Positions 1-8,036 of a stretch of 64,000 bases of DNA are shown here, piece by piece. Every line of letters begins with the position of its first letter. Position 1 is the first letter of the stretch. The DNA is taken from NCBI RefSeq assembly GCF_006351965.1, contig NZ_CP040932.1, positions 1,922,001-1,986,000 on the forward strand, given 5' to 3'. Under the pieces are notes generated by a model that saw only the letters and a program-made list of their open reading frames with translations, had not been told where the DNA came from and ran no database searches. The position numbers and the translations under genes were made by a program. Origin of the DNA: Oceanicola sp. D3. Its GTDB lineage: Bacteria > Pseudomonadota > Alphaproteobacteria > Rhodobacterales > Rhodobacteraceae.

Positions 1-123
1 CCAGAATGTTGTGCGGGCACTTTCCGATTTGCGACATGGCACGCGCTTTTGCCGACTTATAGCGGGGATTTGCACCAGTGTGGCGCGAAAAATATGCATG
101 AAGGTCATGCGGTTCTTTCAAAT

Positions 124-138
124 GTTCGCCGTATGTTC
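124..138 (+). promoter_or_regulatory. LexA (SOS) operator upstream of the radical SAM gene
   Basis: The sequence GTTCGCCGTATGTTC is an exact GTTC-N7-GTTC direct repeat, the LexA operator type known from Rhodobacter and other alphaproteobacteria. It lies directly before a TATATT hexamer (139-144), with a weak TTTCAA hexamer 17 bases further upstream (116-121), so LexA bound here would block a sigma70-type promoter. A further GTTC at 112-115 is off register. The only gene downstream is the SPL-like radical SAM gene starting near 169. Confidence 0.7.
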
Positions 139-168
139 TATATTCACCCCAAGCAGCGAGGTGCGGCT

Positions 169-1278
169 ATGGGATTTGAGGAGTCAGCGGCTGGCGGGTG
201 GACCATGCCAGAGCATCGGCGGCGAGGGCGCGCGGCGCTTTCGAATGTGGCCAATCGGTTTGACGCCTACGCGGTTGAGCGTGTGGACGACGGCTGGGAA
301 AGCGGGGCGGAGGAGGGGCTGCCACCGCTGCGCACCGAGGTGGCGCTGGAGAACCCGCGCAGGATCATCAGCCGCAACAGCTCGCCCGATCTGAGTTTCG
401 ATCGCTCGGTGAACGCCTATCGCGGTTGTGAGCATGGCTGCATCTACTGTTTTGCTCGCCCGACGCATGCCTACCTCGGCTACTCTCCGGGCCTCGACTT
501 TGAAACCAAGCTGGTGGCCAAGCCCAGTGCGCCGGAGCGGCTGGCGGCCGAGTTGCGCAATCCACGCTACGAGGTGGCCCCGATCGCCATGGGCACCAAT
601 ACCGACCCGTATCAGCCAATCGAGCGGACGCATCGGATTACCCGGAGGCTGCTGGAGGTGCTGCGGGCGCATAATCACCCTGTGGGCATCGTCACCAAGG
701 GCAGCCTGATTGAGCGTGATCTGGATATTCTGGGCGATATGGGCTGGGAGGGGCTGGCGCGGGTTGGCATCTCGATCACCACGCTGGATGACGGGCTGGC
801 GCGCAAGATGGAGCCGAGAGTGCCCGGCCCGGCGCGGCGGCTGAAGATGATTGAGCGGCTGGCCGGGGCGGGGGTGCAGGTGCGGGTGATGGCCTCGCCG
901 ATGATCCCCGGGCTGACGGACCACGAGCTGGAAAAGATCATGGAGGCGGCGCGAGATGCGGGTGCGGTGGCGGCGAGCTATATTGTACTGCGGCTGCCGC
1001 GCGAGGTCTCGCCGCTGTTTCGTGACTGGCTGGAAGCCAATGTGCCGGATCGCGCCAGCCGTGTGATGGCGCGGGTGCGTGAGATGCACGGCGGGCGCGA
1101 TTATGACCCGGAGTGGGGCCGCCGGATGAAGGGGCAGGGCACCCATGCGGCGCTGCTCTCGCATCGCTTTGAGGTGGCCAGCAAGCGGCTGGGGCTGAAG
1201 CGCAACCTGCTACCGCTGCGCTGCGATCTGTTCAAGGTGCCGCCAAAGCCGGGGGATCAACTGGACCTGTTTGGCTAG
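169..1278 (+). CDS. PA0069-family (spore photoproduct lyase-like) radical SAM protein
   Basis: Cytoplasmic radical SAM protein of the group related to spore photoproduct lyase SplB and typified by Pseudomonas PA0069; the substrate is not established, though repair of damaged DNA is the usual proposal. The 4Fe-4S ligands are C87, C91 and C94 (CEHGCIYC). An N-terminal RRRGRAALSN stretch, also characteristic of the family, precedes them. I chose the ATG at 169 because GAGG lies 7 bases upstream; the ATG at 205, immediately before the conserved Arg-rich stretch, is an alternative. The gene stands alone, convergent with the membrane-protein gene that follows, and has a LexA box 30 bases upstream, so it is probably DNA-damage induced. 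The exact reaction is unknown. Confidence 0.88.
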   Translation: MGFEESAAGGWTMPEHRRRGRAALSNVANRFDAYAVERVDDGWESGAEEGLPPLRTEVALENPRRIISRNSSPDLSFDRSVNAYRGCEHGCIYCFARPTHAYLGYSPGLDFETKLVAKPSAPERLAAELRNPRYEVAPIAMGTNTDPYQPIERTHRITRRLLEVLRAHNHPVGIVTKGSLIERDLDILGDMGWEGLARVGISITTLDDGLARKMEPRVPGPARRLKMIERLAGAGVQVRVMASPMIPGLTDHELEKIMEAARDAGAVAASYIVLRLPREVSPLFRDWLEANVPDRASRVMARVREMHGGRDYDPEWGRRMKGQGTHAALLSHRFEVASKRLGLKRNLLPLRCDLFKVPPKPGDQLDLFG

Positions 1279-1290
1279 GTTGGATGCGCC

Positions 1291-1608
1291 TCAGGCCTCG
1301 CTCTGGCTGTCTTGCCATTTGGCGTGGCGCTTTTTCGAGACTGATATGACAACAAGGGCGAGGGTGAAGACTGCCCCAGTGATCAGGCCGGGCGCGACGA
1401 CGAGCAGAAGGAAGTCTTCACGGCTCAGATCCATCGACGAGGTCGTGGGGCAATGCGCGGCGTAGTTGGTATGGCCGCAGCTTAGGCCCGTCATCACGTT
1501 GTAGGCGATGATCCAAACGATGATGCAAACGCCGGTAAGAAGAAACAGCGTGATCCCCGCGATTTGCAGCAGCAGGTGGCCGAGCGGGCGGCGCGGCTGA
1601 TTGGGCAT
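1291..1608 (-). CDS. small two-helix membrane protein, function unknown
   Basis: A 105-residue protein starting MPNQPRRPLGHLLLQ. Its ATG lies 1 base beyond the TGA of the betaine-homocysteine methyltransferase gene, which argues for translational coupling and for this start rather than longer in-frame options that run inside the upstream gene. Two hydrophobic helices are visible, at about residues 10-35 and 65-90, separated by a loop containing two cysteines and a histidine (CGHTNYAAHC). The C-terminus is short and basic, then acidic. I recognise no family. The Cys/His loop would face the periplasm if the basic N-terminus is cytoplasmic; a redox or metal role is only a guess. Confidence 0.7.
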   Translation of the reverse strand: MPNQPRRPLGHLLLQIAGITLFLLTGVCIIVWIIAYNVMTGLSCGHTNYAAHCPTTSSMDLSREDFLLLVVAPGLITGAVFTLALVVISVSKKRHAKWQDSQSEA

Positions 1609-1609
1609 C

Positions 1610-2623
1610 TCAGCCCCGGCGGCGGCCACGGCGTTGGCGCTCCGGAGCGGGCTCGTCGCCGGTGCCGTCAGAGGCTGAAGAGAAGCCGCCGAGCTTCTCT
1701 GCGATTGTTTCCAGCGTCGGTGCAGGGGCGGCGGGGCGGGTATCGAGCGCTTCGCGCATGGCGGCGAGGTGCTCGGGCGTGGTGCCACAGCAGCCACCGA
1801 TGATGCGCGCACCCATGTCACGGGCCATGCAGGCGTAATCCGCCATCAGCTCGGGCGTGCCGTTGTAGTGGATGTGGCCATCGACATATTTGGGGATGCC
1901 CGCGTTGCCCTTTGCGATCACGGGGATCTCGGGGCCTTCGGCGAGGAAGCCCTTTACCGTGCGTAGCAGATCAGACGCGCCAACGCCGCAGTTGGCACCG
2001 AAGGCGAGCGGGGGCGTGGGCAGTTTGGTGGCCAGTTTGACCATGTCGGAGGAGGTAACACCCATCATGGTGCGCCCGGCGGTGTCAAAACTCATGGTGC
2101 CGACCCAGGGCATGCCAGCCAGCGCGCAGGCCTCGGCAGCGGCCTTGTATTCCTCGGGGGCGGAGATGGTTTCGACCCAGAGCACATCGGCCCCGCCTTC
2201 CTTGAGGCCCTCGGCCTGCTCGTGGAACATCGCCACCGCGTCTTCGTGAGACAGCGTGCCGATCGTGCCCATGATCTCGCCGGTCGGGCCCATGGAGCCG
2301 GCCACAACAACCGGGCGGCCCGCCTTGTCGGCCACCTCACGCCCGATTTCGGCGGCTTTGCGGTTTAGCTCGCGCACCCGGTTTTGCGCGTCGTGCAGCT
2401 TGAGGCGGGAGGCATTGCCGCCAAAGCTGTTGGTCAAGAACAGATCGGAGCCCGCATCCACGGCACCCTTGTAGAGTGCGGCGATCCGGTCAGGGTGTAC
2501 GTCGTTCCAGAGTTCGGGCGCGTCGCCGGATTGCAGGCCCATGTTGAAGAGCGTTGTGCCAGTGGCACCATCGGTCAGCAGAAACGGGCGATCAGCGAGC
2601 AGGCGGGAAAGGGCGTCGGACAT
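1610..2623 (-). CDS. bmt: betaine-homocysteine S-methyltransferase
   Basis: Transfers a methyl group from glycine betaine (or a related donor) to homocysteine, giving methionine and dimethylglycine. The 337-residue protein is a homocysteine S-methyltransferase TIM barrel: DGATGTTL near the N-terminus, ANCGVG mid-protein, and the paired zinc cysteines of GGCCGTTPEH near the C-terminus. The tail is basic and rich in Arg. The ATG at 2623 follows CGGAG at proper spacing, and family members begin in the same way; a longer in-frame extension has no family similarity. The gene sits between an MprF-like gene (upstream, same strand, 152 bases away) and a small membrane-protein gene with which it is nearly contiguous. 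Its 5' leader can fold (see 2692-2757). Confidence 0.9.
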   Translation of the reverse strand: MSDALSRLLADRPFLLTDGATGTTLFNMGLQSGDAPELWNDVHPDRIAALYKGAVDAGSDLFLTNSFGGNASRLKLHDAQNRVRELNRKAAEIGREVADKAGRPVVVAGSMGPTGEIMGTIGTLSHEDAVAMFHEQAEGLKEGGADVLWVETISAPEEYKAAAEACALAGMPWVGTMSFDTAGRTMMGVTSSDMVKLATKLPTPPLAFGANCGVGASDLLRTVKGFLAEGPEIPVIAKGNAGIPKYVDGHIHYNGTPELMADYACMARDMGARIIGGCCGTTPEHLAAMREALDTRPAAPAPTLETIAEKLGGFSSASDGTGDEPAPERQRRGRRRG

Positions 2624-2691
2624 CTGGGGCTCCGGTGATAGGATGGGCGCTGGGTGCCACAGGCAGGGCCGGGGCGCAATGTTGAATGGCT

Positions 2692-2757
2692 CAAGATGAT
2701 GTTGAGGTTGCGCCTCGGCTTGCGGCTCTGACGGCAACGCCGGTTGGTGTGATCTTG
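2692..2757 (-). promoter_or_regulatory. possible structured 5' leader of bmt
   Basis: The transcript leader of the betaine-homocysteine methyltransferase gene can form a closed three-helix shape: CAAGAT (2757-2752) pairs with ATCTTG (2697-2692), and inside lie two perfect small hairpins, CGGC-GTT-GCCG (2742-2732) and GAGG-CGCAA-CCTC (2716-2704). The helix ends about 70 bases before the start codon. I could not match it to a SAM, SAH or cobalamin riboswitch consensus, so a regulatory role is inference from geometry only; in GC-rich DNA such hairpins also arise by chance. Confidence 0.22.
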
Positions 2758-2775
2758 CCTAAAGAGGCGGTGGGC

Positions 2776-4860
2776 TCAGGAGGCGCGGCGCAATGGCACT
2801 GCATCCCGGGTCTCAGTCTCTGTTGGGATAGCATTGCGCATGGGCGCGCGATGTTCATCGCCGAGCTGCGGCAAGGGGCGGGGCCGGGCAATACGGCGGG
2901 CAATGTCGATTGCGGCGAAGGCGAGGGCAAGGCGGTTTGGCGCTGCGAGATAGAGCCGCTCCCAGCGGGGAGCAAAGCAGGTTTTGAACTGGCGAAGCCC
3001 CGCACCGCCGGTGGCTTGGTCGAGACGCTGGCGAAGCGCGGCAAAGAAGGCGGGGTCGGGCTGTTCTGGCTCGGCCCCCTCGGCGGGGGATGCACTGTGC
3101 AGCGGCACGGCAGCGAGGGAGAAGCGCTGGCAGCCGTGCTTTGCGGCCTCCTCGATGGCGCAACATACCAGCGCGTGCATTGTGCCATCGGGCGCGCCCG
3201 TAACATCCTCTGCGTTGCCGGGGTGGGTGCGCATCAGGTCGAGCACCCATTCGCGGGTGGACACGTGAAAGCTGGCAAATCCGATGATGCGGCCTCCGGC
3301 GCGGGCCACGAAACGGTGTTGGTGGCCGATGTAGACCGGGCAGAAGCGCCCCATGGAAAACCCGCGTGAACCGCCGCGCCCGGCCTCCCATGCTGCGGAG
3401 ATCTCGTGCATTTCGGCTGCGCATGCGGGGGCCAGCGGGCCACGATCAAAGGTGATCTCGATGTCTGCCTTCTCGGCCCGGCGGAGTTTGCGCCTGAGTT
3501 GGCGATGATCCGGGCTGTCCAGAGAGAAGCGCATCGGGTCCAGCACCGCCTCCTCGGCCACGGGCAACAGGGCAAACCCGGCGCGACGGGCGGTGGAGGC
3601 CATGCGCCCTCCGGCCTTGTAGATGACAGGGGTGAGCCCGCGTGATCGGGCCTCGGCGCGCAGGGCGGCCAACCAGTGCCGCCGCTCGCCCCATGGGCCG
3701 AAGGGGGCACCAATTGCAACGAGGGCCGAGCCGGTCGGCCCGGCGGCCCAGCCTCCGCCCGCGCCTGGTGCCTCAAGCCAGCCCAACTCACCCTGGCGGA
3801 TCAGCCCGGCTTCGGCGCGGCGCGCGGTGGCGAGATGCCAGCCCATATCGGGCGAAGGTGGCGCCCCGGCGCGGCGGAAGGTGGGCCGGTAGCTGGCCCG
3901 ATCCTCCCGTTCTGTGCGCAGGGTCGCCAGTGAGCGCCCCGGGCCAACCGCCGCCGCCAAGAGTCCCAGCCCGGCTGGAAGCGCGTAATACACAAGCCGG
4001 AAGCCCAGAATCGCACAGGACAGCGCGGCACCATCGACCCCTACCAGAAGCAGCACAAGAGCCGCCTCGAATGGCCCGGCACCGCCCGGCGTGCCGCCAA
4101 TTATGCCCGCGCCGAGGGCCAGCAGGAAGGCAGGCAGCAGCGCGAAATAAGCCAGTTCTGTGCCCGGTGGCAGCAGCAGCCAAAGTGCCAATGCGGCGGC
4201 GGCGCAATCCACAGCGGCAAAGAGGGCTATGCGTGCCGCGAGCCAGATCGAGGGCAGGCGGGGCAAGCGCGACAGCCCGCCCCAGTAGGGCGGCCAGAGG
4301 CAGAGCGCGACGATGAACACACCAAGGCCCAGCCCGGCAATGCCGAGCGCCTCTGCGTAAGGGAAGGCAGAAGGCAGCACCAGCAGGCAGAGTGAGGTGA
4401 AAAAACCCCAACCGGCAAGGAAGGACAGCGCCACCGCAGCGGTGACGCCAAGGGCACGGGCAAGTCCAAGGCCCGGTAGCATGCGCCAGCGCAAAAGCGC
4501 CCCGATGATAAGACCGAACCCGGTTGACTGGCTGACGGCAATGGCGGTGACACCTGCGCCCTGCACAGCATCCTCGTTTTGCCCGGTGGCGAGCCAACGG
4601 TGAATGGCTTGGTCATACCGGCCGAGCGCCCAAAAGCTGACCGCGGTCATGCACAGGGCGCCTACCCAGCGTGACCCCGGCAGATCAGAGAGGTTGGCCC
4701 AACCGCCGGAGAGATCCAGCCCCTGCAACCATCCAGCCATCAACGGTAACAACGCCAAGACAGCCAATATGGGCAGCCCTTGCCGCAGGACCAGCCGCCC
4801 GAAGCCTGCTTGCTTTAGCGCGCCCGCAGTGCGGTGCAGCCCGTGAGAAACCTTGCCCAT
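2776..4860 (-). CDS. mprF: MprF-like phosphatidylglycerol aminoacyltransferase/flippase
   Basis: Inner-membrane protein of 694 residues. Roughly residues 15-320 form about eight hydrophobic helices of the flippase (UPF0104-like) part, and residues about 340-680 form the DUF2156 acyltransferase part that moves an aminoacyl group from tRNA to phosphatidylglycerol. The catalytic half shows the typical GFSMGRF, IGFASFHV and WVLDLMR stretches. It is shorter than the 840-880 residues of Gram-positive MprF, mainly in the membrane half. The product masks negative charge of the membrane and can confer resistance to cationic peptides or acid. It is followed at 152 bases by bmt. Which amino acid is transferred (Lys, Ala) cannot be read from the sequence. 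Confidence 0.85.
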   Translation of the reverse strand: MGKVSHGLHRTAGALKQAGFGRLVLRQGLPILAVLALLPLMAGWLQGLDLSGGWANLSDLPGSRWVGALCMTAVSFWALGRYDQAIHRWLATGQNEDAVQGAGVTAIAVSQSTGFGLIIGALLRWRMLPGLGLARALGVTAAVALSFLAGWGFFTSLCLLVLPSAFPYAEALGIAGLGLGVFIVALCLWPPYWGGLSRLPRLPSIWLAARIALFAAVDCAAAALALWLLLPPGTELAYFALLPAFLLALGAGIIGGTPGGAGPFEAALVLLLVGVDGAALSCAILGFRLVYYALPAGLGLLAAAVGPGRSLATLRTEREDRASYRPTFRRAGAPPSPDMGWHLATARRAEAGLIRQGELGWLEAPGAGGGWAAGPTGSALVAIGAPFGPWGERRHWLAALRAEARSRGLTPVIYKAGGRMASTARRAGFALLPVAEEAVLDPMRFSLDSPDHRQLRRKLRRAEKADIEITFDRGPLAPACAAEMHEISAAWEAGRGGSRGFSMGRFCPVYIGHQHRFVARAGGRIIGFASFHVSTREWVLDLMRTHPGNAEDVTGAPDGTMHALVCCAIEEAAKHGCQRFSLAAVPLHSASPAEGAEPEQPDPAFFAALRQRLDQATGGAGLRQFKTCFAPRWERLYLAAPNRLALAFAAIDIARRIARPRPLPQLGDEHRAPMRNAIPTETETRDAVPLRRAS

Positions 4861-4930
4861 TCCGCCTCCGCCAGAGGTGCGTTGGGCGCGGTGCTATCAC
4901 CCGCCGGTGACCAAGGGCTTAACCCCGGCC

Positions 4931-4966
4931 CGAAAAAGCAGAACGGCCGGGCAGGGCCGGCCGTTG
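4931..4966 (-). terminator. rho-independent terminator after the zeta-subunit gene
   Basis: On the minus strand a 9-bp perfect stem (AACGGCCGG / CCGGCCGTT, 4965-4957 with 4950-4942) is followed by CTGCTTTTTCG. It lies 30 bases beyond the stop codon of the ATPase zeta-subunit gene and should separate it from mprF. Confidence 0.75.
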
Positions 4967-4995
4967 TTCGCAGTTTAGAGGGGCGGAAGGAAGGC

Positions 4996-5310
4996 TCAGT
5001 TCTCTTCCATCAGCTGGGCTTTGGCCTCGGCCATCATCGCCTTCATCTGTGCGCGAATGGTGGCCTCATCGGCCAGATCGCCCAGGTCACCGGCGACCTT
5101 GCGATACACGTCCTCATCGCCCGCTTCTTCAAAATCGGCCTTCACGACCTCTTTTGCATATTCAACAGCCTCGTCGCCGGCTTTTCCCAGCAGGCCCGCA
5201 GCCCAGAGGCCAAGCAGCTTGTTGCGGCGTGCTTCGGCCTTGAATTGCATCTCGGCATCGTGGGCGAACTTGTTTTCAAAGGCGTTTTCGCGGTCGTCGA
5301 AGGTGGACAT
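4996..5310 (-). CDS. F1Fo-ATPase inhibitor zeta subunit (DUF1476)
   Basis: A 104-residue, almost all-helical, charged protein starting MSTFDDRENAFENKFAHDAE, the hallmark N-terminus of the DUF1476 family. In Paracoccus this zeta subunit binds F1 and blocks ATP hydrolysis by inserting its N-terminal helix at the catalytic interface. The ATG at 5310 follows GGGAGG with good spacing; an in-frame extension to 5373 lacks family similarity. It is terminated by a strong hairpin at 4931-4966. A location near purC-purS is typical of Rhodobacterales and does not imply a shared function. Confidence 0.92.
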   Translation of the reverse strand: MSTFDDRENAFENKFAHDAEMQFKAEARRNKLLGLWAAGLLGKAGDEAVEYAKEVVKADFEEAGDEDVYRKVAGDLGDLADEATIRAQMKAMMAEAKAQLMEEN

Positions 5311-5409
5311 GGGGGCCTCCCGGTTTGAATCCTTGCCCCTATGTAAGTGGCTGACGGCGGGATGGGAAGGCATGAATGGCCGCAGAAATGGCCTGAAGCG
5401 CGGTGCGGC

Positions 5410-6405
5410 TCACTCCTCCAGCCCGAAGAGCTGCGCGAGGCGCTGCGCTGCGGCCCGGCGCAGGGCTTCTGGCCGGTTGCCGCGGGCCAGAAGCTCGCGG
5501 GCGCGCTCCAGCGCGGCCCGGGTGTGGCCAGCCTCAAGATCTGCGGTCAGGGCATCGAGCCAAGGCACCTGTTCGTGCTCGGGCAGGGCATCGCCCACGG
5601 CGTCGACGAGAAGCTGCGTGACCTCATCCTCCCATGATCCCCGGTCTTGGGTGTCGGCTTCAGGAGAGGCCGGGGTTTGCTCGGGCAAATTGGCAGTCGG
5701 GGTTCCGCCGGGGCGGGTCGAAAGCTCCAGCACCTCAGCGTAGGCGTTTCGGTTGACCAAGAGTTCATCTGCGTCGATGCCCAACTGCGCGAGCAGAGCG
5801 GCTTGCCGGCTTGGTGGGATCAGGTCGCCCGGGGCGTCACTTTCGGGCTGGGCTTTGGCCTCCAGCGGATGGGCCGCGCCGCTTTGTGAGGGCTGCCATT
5901 CGGCTTCGCCGCTCGTGCGGTAGACCTGAAGGCGCCGGGTAACACTTCCGCCGCTGTAAACGGTAAAGGCAAACTCGCCGCCCGAGTGGCGGCCTCCGCT
6001 GAGACGAAAGGCCAGCACCTCTGCCTTGCCAAGCGCGCGGCTGAGGGCGAGGAGCCGGGGCGAGGGGGCGCCATCGGTGCGTTCACGCAGTTCGATCAGT
6101 GTCAGACCGTCGGTGCCGACCGGGGCAGAGAGCCGGGCCTCGTGATCGGTGCCACCAAAGCCCATGTCATCCAGCATCTCACGGGCCAGCACGCCTTGGG
6201 GCAGGGTGCCATGGGGCTGAATTAGCAGAGCGGCGGGCTCGGGGGCTGCTTTGTTGCGCCGACCACCAAACAAACGCCCGAGCAGGCCGGTGCTGGCGGC
6301 CTCGGGGGCATCGCCCGCCGGTTCGCACTTTGCCATGGCTCGCGCCACCTCGCGTGGCGGCGCGTCGACCAGTGCAAAATCAAGCACTGCAAAATCTTCT
6401 GCCAT
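5410..6405 (-). CDS. conserved hypothetical protein next to purC
   Basis: A 331-residue soluble protein, without signal peptide or membrane helix. Residues about 1-30 and 50-210 look like a compact alpha/beta region with Gly-rich turns ([10 protein letters not shown] near residue 45), followed by a low-complexity linker rich in Pro, Thr and Glu (about 225-255) and a helical, Ala/Glu/Arg-rich C-terminus (about 260-331). The middle part loosely recalls SseB-like proteins, but I cannot name a family with confidence. It is divergent from purC, sharing a 188-base intergenic region with it. Function unknown. Confidence 0.7.
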   Translation of the reverse strand: MAEDFAVLDFALVDAPPREVARAMAKCEPAGDAPEAASTGLLGRLFGGRRNKAAPEPAALLIQPHGTLPQGVLAREMLDDMGFGGTDHEARLSAPVGTDGLTLIELRERTDGAPSPRLLALSRALGKAEVLAFRLSGGRHSGGEFAFTVYSGGSVTRRLQVYRTSGEAEWQPSQSGAAHPLEAKAQPESDAPGDLIPPSRQAALLAQLGIDADELLVNRNAYAEVLELSTRPGGTPTANLPEQTPASPEADTQDRGSWEDEVTQLLVDAVGDALPEHEQVPWLDALTADLEAGHTRAALERARELLARGNRPEALRRAAAQRLAQLFGLEE

Positions 6406-6593
6406 CTCCCCCTCCGGATGCCAGCATCATAAACCAGCGCGACCCTATCCGCCTTGCGCCGCGCCGCCAAGGCCTCGCCGCGCCCCCGGCGCGCCTCGCT
6501 CTGCTTGCGGCGGGCCAGCCCTTGCACTATAGCCCCGGAGGACAGCCGCGGCCCTTTCCGGTGCCGCCACAGCCCGCATCTGGAATGGACCCC

Positions 6594-7358
6594 ATGGCAC
6601 GACGCAAGCTCGTCTACGAAGGCAAGGCCAAGATTCTCTACGAGGGCCCCGAGCCGGGCACTCTGGTGCAGTATTTCAAGGACGACGCCACCGCGTTCAA
6701 CGCTGAGAAGAAGGCGACGATCGAGGGCAAGGGGGTGCTGAACAATCGCCTGTCCGAGTTTTTCATGACCGGGCTGAACAACATCGGCGTGCCGACGCAT
6801 TTCATCAAGCGGATCAACATGCGCGAGCAGCTGATCCGCTCGGTCGAGATCATTCCGCTGGAAGTGATCGTGCGCAACTTCGCCGCAGGCTCCATGGCCA
6901 AGCGGCTGGGGCTGGAAGAGGGCACGCAGTTGCCGCGCCCGATCATCGAATTTTCTTACAAGGACGATGCACTCGGCGATCCGCTGGTGCCCGAGGAATA
7001 CATCATCGCCTTCGGCTGGGCGACGCAGCAGGATCTGGATGACATCGTGGCGCTGGGACTGCGGGTCAACGACTACCTGAGCGGCGTGATGTATGGCGTC
7101 GGCATCAAGCTGGTGGACTTCAAGATCGAGATTGGCCGGATCTGGGACAATGACTTCATGCGGTTGATCGTGGCCGATGAGATCAGCCCCGACAGCTGCC
7201 GCCTGTGGGACTTGGAGACCGGCCAGAAGCTGGACAAGGACGTGTTCCGCCGCGACCTGGGCAACCTGACGGATGCCTACACCGAAGTTGCCCGCCGCCT
7301 TGGCGTGCTGCCAAACGGCGGCCCCGCGGCCATGGGCAAGCCCACCCTGATCAACTGA
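6594..7358 (+). CDS. purC: phosphoribosylaminoimidazole-succinocarboxamide synthase
   Basis: SAICAR synthetase of de novo purine synthesis: joins CAIR and aspartate with ATP. The 254-residue length is standard and the start [18 protein letters not shown] is the family N-terminus. Further signatures visible are [26 protein letters not shown] and the [12 protein letters not shown] stretch. An in-frame ATG three codons upstream (6585) is possible; 6594 was preferred because homologues begin there and GGA lies 9 bases before it. purS follows after 11 bases, so the two are co-transcribed. Confidence 0.95.
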   Translation: MARRKLVYEGKAKILYEGPEPGTLVQYFKDDATAFNAEKKATIEGKGVLNNRLSEFFMTGLNNIGVPTHFIKRINMREQLIRSVEIIPLEVIVRNFAAGSMAKRLGLEEGTQLPRPIIEFSYKDDALGDPLVPEEYIIAFGWATQQDLDDIVALGLRVNDYLSGVMYGVGIKLVDFKIEIGRIWDNDFMRLIVADEISPDSCRLWDLETGQKLDKDVFRRDLGNLTDAYTEVARRLGVLPNGGPAAMGKPTLIN

Positions 7359-7369
7359 GGAGAACGCGC

Positions 7370-7597
7370 ATGAAGGTTCGCGTTGACGTGATGCTGAAAC
7401 AAGGCGTGCTCGACCCGCAGGGCGAAGCCGTCAAATCGGCGCTTGGAGCGATGGGCTTTGACGGCGTTGAGGGTGTTCGGCAGGGCAAGGTGATTGAGCT
7501 GGAGCTGGCCGAGGGCAGCACGGAGGCCGATGTGAAGGCGATGTGCGAGAAGCTGCTGGCCAACACCGTGATCGAGAGCTACGCGATCCACATGTAG
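7370..7597 (+). CDS. purS: phosphoribosylformylglycinamidine synthase subunit PurS
   Basis: Small structural subunit of the three-part FGAM synthase PurLQS, which converts FGAR to FGAM using glutamine. 75 residues with the usual MKVRVDVMLKQGVLDPQG start and the beta-alpha-beta pattern. GAGGAG overlaps the purC stop codon and serves as ribosome binding site, so purC and purS form an operon. Normally purQ would follow directly; here it begins 3.6 kb later (11246), and purL is outside the window. Confidence 0.94.
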   Translation: MKVRVDVMLKQGVLDPQGEAVKSALGAMGFDGVEGVRQGKVIELELAEGSTEADVKAMCEKLLANTVIESYAIHM

Positions 7598-7654
7598 GGG
7601 CCTTGGCGCCGCGGGGAAGGGCGAGCACGCAGGCCCGCCCAACCTCCTCATGCC

Positions 7655-7786
7655 TTACTTGCCCTTTTTCTCGCCAAGCGAGATGGGCTTGCTTGCGCCG
7701 AAATTTGCAGTCGCCAGTTGCTTTGGCTTTTCCTGCTTGGGTTTCTTCGCTTCCTTGTTTCCGCGCTTGTTGTTGCCTTTTCCCAT
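7655..7786 (-). CDS. 43-residue Lys-rich conserved small protein
   Basis: Starts MGKGNNKRGNKEAKKPKQEK and ends KPISLGEKKGK; about a third of its residues are basic. I recall very similar short proteins in many Rhodobacterales genomes, always annotated as hypothetical. The ATG at 7786 is the start that fits this conservation; longer in-frame starts add unrelated sequence. A nucleic-acid or ribosome-associated role would fit the composition but is inference. It lies antiparallel between purS and the DUF3592 gene. Confidence 0.65.
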   Translation of the reverse strand: MGKGNNKRGNKEAKKPKQEKPKQLATANFGASKPISLGEKKGK

Positions 7787-8036
7787 TACGACCTCACAGG
7801 TTGAAAACCGTGCCGGCGTCATGCCGGACGGACCGATCCTCAGGAAAATCAGGGTTGCCTGACACGCTTCAGGGCGATGACTTCGATGAGTCTTGCGCGG
7901 GGGCCTTTGAGGGCTTGTCGCGATACCCATGCAGATAAGCCTCTTGGGGCCTTCCGACAAGGCTCTTGCAGAGGCGTTTGGCACGCGCTGAACGACCATC
8001 TGGACGCGGCCCGCCGAAGACGCCAAACTTCGGCGA

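Noticed and set aside
116-127. Extra LexA half-site GTTC at 112-115 forming a second operator
   Set aside because: Spacing to the next GTTC is 8, not 7, so it does not fit the consensus.
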